Source: Colwellia chukchiensis (GTDB lineage Bacteria > Pseudomonadota > Gammaproteobacteria > Enterobacterales > Alteromonadaceae). Taken from it: DNA of 64,000 nucleotides. Below, piece after piece: positions 17,920 through 25,985 of this stretch (position 1 is the stretch's first letter; each line of letters starts with the position of its first letter). The translations under genes were made by a program, and so were the position numbers. The notes under the pieces are model-generated. The model made no database searches, had not been told where the DNA came from, and saw only the letters and a program-made list of their open reading frames with translations. Where the stretch lies: positions 53,105 to 117,104 of the forward strand of contig NZ_NBOC01000011.1 in NCBI RefSeq assembly GCF_002104455.1, written 5' to 3'.

Positions 17920-18138
17920 CACTAACGCTTGTTAATCATATCTTTGCTAAGGCTAGCAATACCTGTTGCTCGCCTTTTCTCTTAAGCCTTAACCATCATC
18001 AAATCGCTACTTATTTCTCCTTAGATGTTCTGAGCTAGGCAATAGCTTAATAACGAAAACTGCCCCTTTGATAAACTTCACTTATGCTGCAATTTTTTCA
18101 GTGTATAATAATGCTAATGGTCACCAAATAGAGCAACT

Positions 18139-18645
18139 ATGAATCAACAAGACATTCAATTAAACAATCCATTGCATGGTTTAAAGCTAGAAACCTTACT
18201 CAGTGAAGTCGTCAGTCATTACGGCTTTGATATCCTTGCGGAATATACGCGCATAAAATGTTTTAAAAATAACCCGAGTATGGCATCAAGTTTAAAGTTT
18301 TTGCGCAAAACGCAATGGGCAAGAGAAACCCTTGAACGCTTCTACCTTTACACGTTTAAAAACTTACCTGAGCCGAGTGAAGATGAATTTGAAATACCGC
18401 CTCGCCAACGTATTATTCCCCTACACGTCAGTGCAAAAGAGCCGAAAGTGTTATTAAAAGGTCAAGCTATGATCCCCGTCACTAAAGCAAGCTTTAAAGA
18501 AACACACCGAACCGACAATAGAACTAAAAAATCAGCTTATGGGAGCGCGAACAAGGGTAAAAAAAGCGCAGAGCGCGCCAAGCCGTCAGAAAATAAAGCG
18601 CAAAAAAATCACGATAATGACCCTTACGCAAATGCCCCCAGATAA
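18139..18645 (+). CDS. VF530 (DUF2132) family protein with a basic tail
   Basis: A 168-residue protein. Residues 9-75 carry the complete VF530 domain: NPLHGLKLETLLSEVV, YGFDILAEYTRIKCF, NNPSMASSLKFLRKTQWARETLE. This small helical fold is considered DNA-binding in Vibrio fischeri VF530. Most family members end soon after the domain. Here an extra 80 residues rich in Lys, Arg, Ser and Asn follow (TKKSAYGSANKGKKSAERAKPSENKAQK), likely disordered and nucleic-acid binding. A TATAAT-like -10 box lies at about 18103. Function in the cell is unknown. Confidence 0.82.
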   Translation: MNQQDIQLNNPLHGLKLETLLSEVVSHYGFDILAEYTRIKCFKNNPSMASSLKFLRKTQWARETLERFYLYTFKNLPEPSEDEFEIPPRQRIIPLHVSAKEPKVLLKGQAMIPVTKASFKETHRTDNRTKKSAYGSANKGKKSAERAKPSENKAQKNHDNDPYANAPR

Positions 18646-18686
18646 TAGCCATTTTACCTATGCGCACTTTTATCGCGGTATAATAG

Positions 18687-20717
18687 TTATAACTTAAAGC
18701 GCGCCACTGAATCGGTTAATGAGTCAGCCAATTTATTGACTTCATCGCTACGGTTGGATAACGCCTGTGACTGCTGCGCGTTAGCTGAAGCTTCTTGCGC
18801 TGCGGCACTCATCATAGCTTCAATATCTTGGCTAAAGCCTAATTGCTCATTAGCAGCCGTACTGATGCTTTTGCTCATGTCATCTATCGTATGCAGAGCA
18901 TCTTCAATTTGTTTAATGGCACTGCTTAACTCTTGACTTTGAGATGCACACTCAGTGGCCTGGCTTTGTCCTTGTGAAATCGCCAGTTCTGCGCTCTGGG
19001 TTTCTTGTTGTAATGCTGCAATCATTTGATGAATTTCAGCCGTTGACGCTTGGGTGCGCGATGCCAGCGACCTAACCTCATCGGCAACTACCGCAAAGCC
19101 CCTGCCGTGTTCACCCGCCCTTGCCGCCTCTATGGCAGCATTTAGTGCCAATAAGTTGGTTTGGTCGGCAATACTGCCTATGGTGTCTAGTATGCCACCT
19201 ATACTATCACTGTGTTTACTTAATCGCGCCATAACAGCAACCGAGTCCGCTAAACGGCGAGATAGGGAGACAATACGTTGATTATTATTATCAGCAATTG
19301 AGCGCACTTCAAGGCTGTGTTCTGACGCCTGTGAAACATGGTTTGCTGTTGCCTGTGCTTCATCTGCGACACTGGAAGAACTGGCAAACATTTGTTCTGC
19401 TATTTGTTTAGCATCACCAACACGCGTGATCTGAGCTGTGGTCGACTCGACAATACGATGGCTTTGTTCACTGCTCATTTTTGCAGACTCATCAAGTGAG
19501 TAGGCATTTTGACTGATATTTTGCAGTAAACTCGTTAAATCATCGCTCAGTTTATTAATATTATTAAATAACTCACCAAACTCATCCGCATTGATGATAC
19601 TCAGTCTTTGGGTTAAATCTCCTTGTGCTATCAATGCTAAAGACTGATTGGCACTCGCAAGTGGCCCTAACATAGCCCGCGTAGTAGCAACACCAATAAA
19701 TATCGCTAAAACAATAAATATTAACACCATATATAGCACTAATTTTTCGCCTGTCGCCAATTTCGCTTTCGTGGTGTACTGTAAAGCATTAAAACGTGTT
19801 TCTGCTAAGGATAAAAGCAATGTAAGCTGCTGATATGTCGCGTTATAACTGTCCATTGCACTGGCATAAGCGGTTTTGGCGTTAGCAGATTCCGTTAATA
19901 CACGCTGCTTTTGTAAATAAACTTCACCGGGCTTGATAAGTAATTGATTTATTGTCGCGAATTTAAGTGCAAAGCTCTCTAGCAATGATTTATCGTTAAC
20001 GTCGGCAAATAGTTGTAGCATGTAATCGTAATTATTTTTTACATTTGCCATCAAAAAGCTAACATCTTCTTGATGTTGAATCAGCACATTGAGTTCATTA
20101 ACTTGAGGCAAGCTCGACACTGTGCCTTGTAAAGTAAATAACATATCGTCAATACGGGTACCATTGCCAATAATGTCTTCTTTTAACCTGTTATTTGCAA
20201 TCGTTAACAACTCAAGGTCTAACATATCGTTACTGGCTTGCTCTCGGCTACTTAGAAATTGTTGGTAATGTTCTGTGAACGCTTGTTCAGCGGCAACTGC
20301 ATTATTTTTCGCGACATAAAACGCTTTACTCGATTTAACATAAGCTTGGTAATGCTCCAAAGCGCGACTCAATACTTGCTGCATTTGCGTTTGATCTGCT
20401 ACTTTACTACCCAAGTCAGTAGCCGCTGTTTGAAATGCGGCATCTAAATTGGCAAATGCCTGCTCATTTTGTGCCAACTGGGCACTATCTTGCTGTGTAA
20501 ACCCTAGCGCCCCTAATCTGTTCATATTGAGTAACTTCATTTGCATGGCATTACTCTGCTTTTGTACTGGAACCGCTAATAGCTCGACATTTTGATTCGC
20601 TTGACTGATTTGGCTTAACGAGTGATAAAAAAATAGACTACCCGCAACAAGTAACACGCCTATGGTGCTAAAGCCCAATATTATTTTTTGTTTTATTGTT
20701 AAAGCTAGCTTGAACAT
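18687..20717 (-). CDS. Methyl-accepting chemotaxis protein
   Basis: A transmembrane chemoreceptor of 676 residues from the ATG at 20717. That start is preferred over 20735 because GAGG sits at the right distance before it. TM1 is near residues 12-32, a long helical periplasmic sensor reaches about 315, TM2 lies near 325-345, and a HAMP domain follows ([21 protein letters not shown]). The signalling hairpin includes [35 protein letters not shown], identical in type to the conserved tip. The ligand is unknown: the sensor resembles a four-helix bundle with no PAS or Cache signature. No che genes adjoin. Confidence 0.92.
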   Translation of the reverse strand: MFKLALTIKQKIILGFSTIGVLLVAGSLFFYHSLSQISQANQNVELLAVPVQKQSNAMQMKLLNMNRLGALGFTQQDSAQLAQNEQAFANLDAAFQTAATDLGSKVADQTQMQQVLSRALEHYQAYVKSSKAFYVAKNNAVAAEQAFTEHYQQFLSSREQASNDMLDLELLTIANNRLKEDIIGNGTRIDDMLFTLQGTVSSLPQVNELNVLIQHQEDVSFLMANVKNNYDYMLQLFADVNDKSLLESFALKFATINQLLIKPGEVYLQKQRVLTESANAKTAYASAMDSYNATYQQLTLLLSLAETRFNALQYTTKAKLATGEKLVLYMVLIFIVLAIFIGVATTRAMLGPLASANQSLALIAQGDLTQRLSIINADEFGELFNNINKLSDDLTSLLQNISQNAYSLDESAKMSSEQSHRIVESTTAQITRVGDAKQIAEQMFASSSSVADEAQATANHVSQASEHSLEVRSIADNNNQRIVSLSRRLADSVAVMARLSKHSDSIGGILDTIGSIADQTNLLALNAAIEAARAGEHGRGFAVVADEVRSLASRTQASTAEIHQMIAALQQETQSAELAISQGQSQATECASQSQELSSAIKQIEDALHTIDDMSKSISTAANEQLGFSQDIEAMMSAAAQEASANAQQSQALSNRSDEVNKLADSLTDSVARFKL

Positions 20718-21067
20718 GCAGACCTCAATTGGCAATAAACGTAATGCATATACACACAGTCAAGTCGCCATGACTTGTTTGGCATCATAATTTTAGTTTG
20801 ATTTAATTATTGTTTAATATGGAACCAAATTGCCGCAATAGCAAATTTTGCATTAAAAATTAACCACTAAGATGAGCTCGTTTATTTTATGTCTGCTATA
20901 TCGAATTAGATACAATCGCAACGAGCTTTATGCAAAGTTAAAGCACACAGTTGCTATGGTAATGCGTTTTTTTTTAAACCAATTCCCCTGTGCTGGCGAG
21001 CAAAGCCTTGGCAAAATAAGACTAGCAGCAAATTGTAATAGTCGATACAAGGTTTACATTGCATGCA
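20718..21067. other. Intergenic region, no gene seen
   Basis: About 350 bases upstream of the MCP gene and downstream of the SDR gene. A short open frame crossing 20872-21150 runs into the SDR gene on the other strand and has no family features. Only AT-rich upstream DNA is seen. Confidence 0.4.
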
Positions 21068-21895
21068 TCAACCTTTTGCTAATAAGTAATCTAACCAACG
21101 TGCCGGCAATAAGCGCTTTAAGACGGCAAATATTCGGGTTGGGGTTGTGATTCGGTAGCGTATTTTTGGCCGTTTACTTTCTAACGCATGGATCAATGCT
21201 TGGGTTACTGCAATAGGCTCTAAGGTAAAACGATTATTAGGCTGTTCGCTGCGTAAACGTTCTAGCTGCTGATTATATTGTGTTTGATAAGTGCTATTTT
21301 CAATATCAATATGTTGTTGAAATGCTTTTAAAGCATTGACCCTAAATTGGCTGTTAATCGGGCCTGGCTGGAGCAATACCACGGCAATATTTGCCGACTT
21401 TAGCTCTAAGCGCAAAGTATCTGTTAAGCCTTCAATAGCATATTTTGACGCGTTATAGGCACCACGGTACGCCATAGCAACAAAACCCAATACTGAACTA
21501 CATTGAATAATGCGACCATGCCCTTGCCGCTTCATCACAGGGATCACTTGTCGTGTAAGCTCATGCCAGCCAAACACATTACTGTCAAACTGTGCTTTTA
21601 GCGCCTGGGTACTTAAATCTTCGAGCGCCCCAGGTTGGCCATAAGCACCATTGTTAAACAAAAAGTCTAACTGGCCGTTAGTTTGGGCAAGCACCTGACT
21701 AAGCGTCTGCTCAATACTGTCAGCGTTGGTTAAATCAAGCTCAAAAGCCGTCAAGCCTTTTGCTTGAAGTGTTGCAACATCCTCAGCTTTACGGGCCGTT
21801 GCAAATACTTGATAACCACGCGCCGATAACGTTAACGCTGCATGCAAGCCAATACCACTAGAGCAGCCGGTAATTAATATAGATTTAGTCGACAT
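21068..21895 (-). CDS. Short-chain dehydrogenase/reductase (SDR)
   Basis: A 275-residue classical SDR. The cofactor motif is TGCSSGIG (TGxxxGIG, about 9-16), NNGA at about 86-89, catalytic Ser in IIQCSSVLG, and YNASK with Tyr/Lys at about 151-155. ATARKAEDV after beta-2 (Ala-Arg) suggests NADP preference. The C-terminal LLPARWLDYLLAKG is typical of a large group annotated only as SDR oxidoreductases. Substrate unknown. Not part of an obvious operon. Confidence 0.9.
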   Translation of the reverse strand: MSTKSILITGCSSGIGLHAALTLSARGYQVFATARKAEDVATLQAKGLTAFELDLTNADSIEQTLSQVLAQTNGQLDFLFNNGAYGQPGALEDLSTQALKAQFDSNVFGWHELTRQVIPVMKRQGHGRIIQCSSVLGFVAMAYRGAYNASKYAIEGLTDTLRLELKSANIAVVLLQPGPINSQFRVNALKAFQQHIDIENSTYQTQYNQQLERLRSEQPNNRFTLEPIAVTQALIHALESKRPKIRYRITTPTRIFAVLKRLLPARWLDYLLAKG

Positions 21896-22036
21896 AAAAT
21901 GAAAATTGTAAATGGGTGACAGTGAGGCAGCTTACTTGAATGTTTTAATTATGCAAAGCGCTTACGCTAGGTTATTAACCCTCACAACTTAAGGTGGCTA
22001 GATTTTTACCGGGCTAATGTGTTGTTCGCTAGTTTC

Positions 22037-22073
22037 AAAAAAAAATAATAAGCCTCTGCTCGCAAAGGCTTAT
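22037..22073 (-). terminator. Rho-independent terminator
   Basis: ATAAGCCT (22048-22055) pairs with AGGCTTAT (22066-22073). An A-rich run at 22037-22045 gives the T-tract when read on the minus strand. It lies about 85 bases past the stop codon of the DUF2999 gene. Confidence 0.65.
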
Positions 22074-22105
22074 AGCAATAATGTGCAAAGCTAAGTATAG
22101 TCAAT

Positions 22106-22137
22106 CGAACATGGCGTTTTATTGCGCTTCATGTTCG
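22106..22137. repeat. 3'-UTR inverted repeat
   Basis: CGAACATG (22106-22113) and CATGTTCG (22130-22137) form a perfect 8-bp stem between the DUF2999 stop codon and its terminator. It may be a second hairpin in the 3' end of the mRNA. Confidence 0.4.
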
Positions 22138-22156
22138 CTGTCTCTCTAAATTAAGG

Positions 22157-22408
22157 TTATTTTTCTAGCTGCGCTTTCGCGGCTGTAACTTTTGCAAAGT
22201 CTAAGCCTAACTCATCTACCGCTTCTTTGATTAAGTCAGGATTTTGCATCAACATCATCATTAACGCCTGTAGCTTATCTTGTGGAATACCTAATTGCTG
22301 TACCGTTGTCATTGCCATGATAGGGTTTTCGGTGAGTGCTTGAAAAACGTCTTTGATTTGTTGATCACTAATATTATGTTCTTTTAAAATTGCGATAATT
22401 GGGTTCAT
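22157..22408 (-). CDS. DUF2999 family small protein
   Basis: An 83-residue, all-helical cytosolic protein (MNPIIAILKEHNISDQQIKDVF at the N-terminus, IKEAVDELGLDFAKVTAAK at the end). It has the pattern and length I associate with DUF2999, a small family of Vibrio, Shewanella and Colwellia with no known function. Internal half-repeats are seen: LTENPIMAM near 26-34 and MQNPDLIKEA near 53-62. Own terminator at 22037-22073. Confidence 0.75.
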   Translation of the reverse strand: MNPIIAILKEHNISDQQIKDVFQALTENPIMAMTTVQQLGIPQDKLQALMMMLMQNPDLIKEAVDELGLDFAKVTAAKAQLEK

Positions 22409-22550
22409 TAACTTTCCTATTTACTGATTCATTGCGTGGTTAAAAAAATCGTACATTATCGCTATTCTAACATTGCAATTAATCATTTTAAAAATACCTT
22501 ACAACAACTACAGCCTGTTAACACCATGCTATTCGCCTACTAGCTAAACT

Positions 22551-23750
22551 TTAGTTGCGCTTATGTTTAGGCACATAATTTAAAATCGATATTGGTACCA
22601 ACTTTTTCACCGGAAATGGCGCAAACTCTCTGCGCTCAATAATATGCCCTAGATTACTTTCAATGGCGCAGAGGTTGCGAAAGTTATCTTTAGCGACCAA
22701 GGATACCGCCTCACCACGTTGACCCGCTCGCCCGGTTCTGCCAATACGGTGCGTGTATTCATCAGCTTTATCCGGTAAGTCATAATTCACCACCCGTGCT
22801 AACTCACCAATATCAATGCCGCGTGCTGCGATACCAGTAGCGACTAGAAAATTAACCCTACCCGCCTTAAAATCCGCTAAAATTTGTTCTCGCACCGCTT
22901 GGGTTCTGCCACTGTGAATTGACTCGGCTTTAATGCCCCGCTTTGCTAGTTGTGACACTAATTTAGCCGCGCCATGTTTAGTTTCAATAAAAATTAACGC
23001 TTGCTGCCAATCTAGCTCTTTTATTAAATAGCTCAATAAGGCTGATTTATTCGCTTTATCAACCGTGACTAACCACTGGGTTATTTTTGCCGCGGTCGCG
23101 CTCGTATTGGCGATGCTTATTTCGCTGGCCTGAGCTATGGTGCGTTTTGCTAGCGCCCTGACATCGTCAGAAATTGTCGCGGAAAATAGCAGGTTTTGCC
23201 GCTGCTCGGGTAAACGCGCAATAATTTTATTAATATCCTCAATAAAGCCCATGTCAAGCATTCTATCGGCTTCATCTAAAACAAAAGTCTGCAACTGCTC
23301 AAAATAGACGGCCTTTTGATGGGCCATATCTAATAACCGCCCAGGTGTTGCCACCAAAATATCAACGCCCCAAATTAAGCGTTGCTTTTGCATTGTTATA
23401 TCGCTACCGCCATACATAGCCATCGAACTGATATCTAGGTATTTACTATACTTTTCAATACTTGCTTGCACTTGGATCGCCAATTCACGCGTCGGTGTTA
23501 AGATCAGTGCTCGAATACGCTTACCGCGCAATGGTGCTTGTTGTGTATTGTTGGCGATACTGAGCTTTTCCAGTAACGGCAAAACAAAGCTCGCGGTTTT
23601 GCCAGTACCTGTGTGTGCTGAAGCAATAAGGTTTCTTCCTGATAAAATAACCGGTATGGCCTGCTTTTGTATCTCGGTAGCTTGCTGATAATTTAACTCT
23701 GAAAGCGCATTTATCAAAGGCGCGGATAAGTTTAGGTGGGAAAATGACAT
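22551..23750 (-). CDS. DEAD-box RNA helicase (RhlE-like)
   Basis: A 399-residue helicase core with every motif: Q-motif (FSHLNLSAPLINAL..ATEIQKQAIP), motif I AHTGTGKT, Ia PTRELA, II DEAD, III SAT, IV IFIETK, V ATGIAARGIDI, VI HRIGRTGRAG. The tail after domain 2 is short and weakly basic (PKHKRN). That fits the RhlE-type group, whose members remodel ribosomal precursors or mRNA, often in the cold. No neighbour clarifies its role. The paralogue (RhlE, SrmB, DbpA) cannot be fixed with certainty. Confidence 0.9.
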   Translation of the reverse strand: MSFSHLNLSAPLINALSELNYQQATEIQKQAIPVILSGRNLIASAHTGTGKTASFVLPLLEKLSIANNTQQAPLRGKRIRALILTPTRELAIQVQASIEKYSKYLDISSMAMYGGSDITMQKQRLIWGVDILVATPGRLLDMAHQKAVYFEQLQTFVLDEADRMLDMGFIEDINKIIARLPEQRQNLLFSATISDDVRALAKRTIAQASEISIANTSATAAKITQWLVTVDKANKSALLSYLIKELDWQQALIFIETKHGAAKLVSQLAKRGIKAESIHSGRTQAVREQILADFKAGRVNFLVATGIAARGIDIGELARVVNYDLPDKADEYTHRIGRTGRAGQRGEAVSLVAKDNFRNLCAIESNLGHIIERREFAPFPVKKLVPISILNYVPKHKRN

Positions 23751-24032
23751 TCAGGTTTCCAGTAACAAGTTGCGTTGTCGTAGCTTTAGACCAAGCAACC
23801 TATTTAATTTGAGAGTTATAAGCGCAGTATAACAGTAATAAAACTTAGCTTGAAGCTTAGTTAAGTTGCGTTTTTCAGCATTAAATTAAAATACCCCTAT
23901 GGCAAAAAGCACAGCACAAGCGCGTAAGTAATAGCGTTGTTTTTTTAACAGCTTGGCACTGCCCCTGCTTTCACGTTAACCACCTGTACTAGATAAATAA
24001 TTACCGATAAACAAAAGCTAAAGTCTGTTGAT

Positions 24033-24063
24033 AAAAAAATGCCAATGAAAAATTGGCATTTTT
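24033..24063. terminator. Rho-independent terminator
   Basis: AAAAATGCCAAT pairs with ATTGGCATTTTT (24052-24063) over loop GAAAA, with an A7 run on the left. Read on the minus strand it ends the SEL1 gene 28 bases past its stop codon. The rest of 23751-24090 shows no gene. Confidence 0.75.
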
Positions 24064-24090
24064 GCAGCAATATTCAAACTAAACGATTAA

Positions 24091-24903
24091 CTAATTAGAA
24101 TATGAATAAGCTGAGGTGATATTAAAAAAGGTATCTATAGCTTGTCGGCCCAAACGGGCTTGATAACAGCCAACTTGCTCATCACAGGTTTTACCTTGTA
24201 ACTTAGAGCCGGTAGTTTTTTTTCTGCGCTTAAAGGTTACCAATTGTTCATCAAATAATGTCGTTAGCGGCGCGGTTCTCACAGTAATAATTTCAATATG
24301 CGATTTTGGCCAAGCTAAATCATTGTTTTTATCCTTTACTAACGGACGTTTCTCCATCGCTGCCATTAACTTAGGAAAGTTTTTCGCATTATCTTGAAGT
24401 GACTGGTCTATTGACTGTAATAACTCTGGCAGTCGTTTGTCTTTTTGTTGATATGCTTTTGCTAAGTAAAAATCTGCTTTCGTTAAATCTTTCGCAACCA
24501 TTTTATCGTTTATATATAAAGTACCAAGCAAGTAATTGGCATCTTTATAATTTTTCTTTGCTACTTTTTCTAGGTATTTAATCGCTTTTTTTAAATCTCT
24601 ATTTTTTTCACTTACTAAAGAAATAACACCCACTAAATACTGAGACGAGCTTTCGCCCTTAACTGCCGCTTTGTGAAGGTATTTTAGCGCTTTATCTTCA
24701 TTTTTATCGGTACCATAACCAATATAGTAAAACTGCCCTAAGGTTGCATTGGCTTGCACATAGCCTCGCTTAGCCCCCATTTTGAACTTTTTAAAATAAT
24801 TAACACAATAATCACTTTGACACTCTACAATTTCTTCGGCGCTTACGGCGAGCGAAAAAACACTGATCAAGCCTATCAGTATCATGGCTAACTTGTTATT
24901 CAT
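24091..24903 (-). CDS. SEL1-like repeat secreted protein
   Basis: A 270-residue protein with signal peptide MNNKLAMILIGLISVFSLAVSA. SEL1/TPR-like repeats span about 45-160: ANATLGQFYYIGYGTDKNEDKALKYLHKAA, SSQYLVGVISLVSEKNRDLKKAIKYLEKVA, ANYLLGTLYINDKMVAKDLTKADFYLAKA. The C-terminal 100 residues are basic, with two cysteines (KTCDEQVGC) that may form a disulphide. Such proteins act as protein-interaction scaffolds in the periplasm. The partner is unknown. Confidence 0.78.
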   Translation of the reverse strand: MNNKLAMILIGLISVFSLAVSAEEIVECQSDYCVNYFKKFKMGAKRGYVQANATLGQFYYIGYGTDKNEDKALKYLHKAAVKGESSSQYLVGVISLVSEKNRDLKKAIKYLEKVAKKNYKDANYLLGTLYINDKMVAKDLTKADFYLAKAYQQKDKRLPELLQSIDQSLQDNAKNFPKLMAAMEKRPLVKDKNNDLAWPKSHIEIITVRTAPLTTLFDEQLVTFKRRKKTTGSKLQGKTCDEQVGCYQARLGRQAIDTFFNITSAYSYSN

Positions 24904-25184
24904 ATATCTATCCTTTTATATTTTCTAGCAAAACATCGTAACGGTTCGTTCAACTGATTAACTTGATCAGCTTAATTTATGTACAAAAAGTAATCAAGTT
25001 ACCTAAGCCAATTTTAAATTTAAACATGTTACTCAAAACAAAAGTGAGCTTAGCGTTATTTATGTCGAAAATGCTCACCATAGCCGAGTTTAAAATGCCC
25101 TGCCAATATCATATAATAGCTAAGGTTCAGCTACGGAAGTAACAATAGTTTTCTATAGCAAAGTAGTAGGCAAGGAGCGTTAAG

Positions 25185-25520
25185 ATGGGTGATAAAAATA
25201 AACCACCGACCAACAAGCAATCACTGTCACATGGCAATGTTTATGTGATGACACATTCTTTTTTTAGTGACGTTATCAAAATTGGCTGTACACCAAACGA
25301 CCCTATTGAACATGCTGCGGCACTATCTGCCAAAACCCCGGGCGAATATAAAGTTGTATTTTCAATAGCCTGCGCCAACCCGTGCCAGATTAAAAGCCAG
25401 ATCCGTGACTATTTGCATGCCAAGGCTTATGTAAATGAATTTTACCAAGTCCCAATAGAGGTGGCTGAAAAACTGTTAACCAGAGAAACTTTAAGAATAC
25501 CTAGCTTGCAATCTAACTAA
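25185..25520 (+). CDS. GIY-YIG (T5orf172/Mug113-like) small protein
   Basis: A 111-residue protein with AAGGAG just before the ATG. NVYVMTHSFFSDVIKIGCT at about 19-37 is the GIY-YIG core in its T5orf172-type form (V-Y-V-M ... I-K-I-G), followed by the family's helix (AAALSAKTPGEYKVVF). A glutamate late in the domain (NEFYQV) may be the metal ligand. It is a stand-alone domain, with no methylase or restriction partner nearby. Nuclease activity is possible but not shown by sequence. Confidence 0.75.
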   Translation: MGDKNKPPTNKQSLSHGNVYVMTHSFFSDVIKIGCTPNDPIEHAAALSAKTPGEYKVVFSIACANPCQIKSQIRDYLHAKAYVNEFYQVPIEVAEKLLTRETLRIPSLQSN

Positions 25521-25662
25521 GCTTTTATACGCTAACCTAGCTTAGTGAAAAACCCTCAACATAAAAAGCTAACTTTTTTTAAATAAATTTGAACTAAAAG
25601 TGTAAAGCTAACTCTTACTATACGAGAGAGTTACTTCCCTTAGTGTTTTATGATTTTATCGT

Positions 25663-25695
25663 GCGTTTACTTTTTTAAAGTAGACGCTTTTTTTT
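25663..25695 (+). terminator. Strong rho-independent terminator, 140 bp past the nearest gene
   Basis: GCGTTTACTTT (25663-25673) pairs with AAAGTAGACGC (25677-25687), with one G-U pair, and is followed by T8 (25688-25695). The nearest plus-strand gene ends at 25520. Either its mRNA has a long 3' UTR or a small RNA ends here. Confidence 0.75.
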
Positions 25696-25883
25696 GCTTA
25701 AAATTTAACAAGCTAGGCTTCCTGAAAACTTAACCTGTAATACCTCTAATGCTAGCTTTACAGCTGTTAAAGCGGCTATTGCATCAATAGCGAATGTGCC
25801 AAGCATTACATGTTGCGTTAGCAAAAGGCACGCAACTCTCACGCCCAACTCTAACGCCAGTACGCCGGTAAAAAGCAGGCATA

Positions 25884-25914
25884 TAAAAAGCCAACATATG
25901 CAGCTACATTGGCT
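25884..25914 (-). terminator. Possible terminator of the OsmC-YcaO gene
   Basis: AGCCAA (25889-25894) and TTGGCT (25909-25914) form a short stem, with an A-run on the left giving TTTTT on the minus strand, about 70 bases past the stop codon. A 6-bp stem and a 14-base loop make it modest. Confidence 0.45.
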
Positions 25915-25985
25915 TCTTTCTTTATGACCTCTTAGTTAATGACTAATTGTCATACATGGCTAATTAGCAAGTAGCAACAGTAAGT

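Noticed and set aside
20872..21150. Open frame of 92 codons upstream of the MCP gene
   Set aside because: It runs into the 3' end of the SDR gene on the opposite strand, has no ribosome site and shows no family features.
25185..25520. GIY-YIG protein as part of a restriction or homing system
   Set aside because: No methylase, intron or specificity gene lies nearby, and the T5orf172-type domain often occurs alone.
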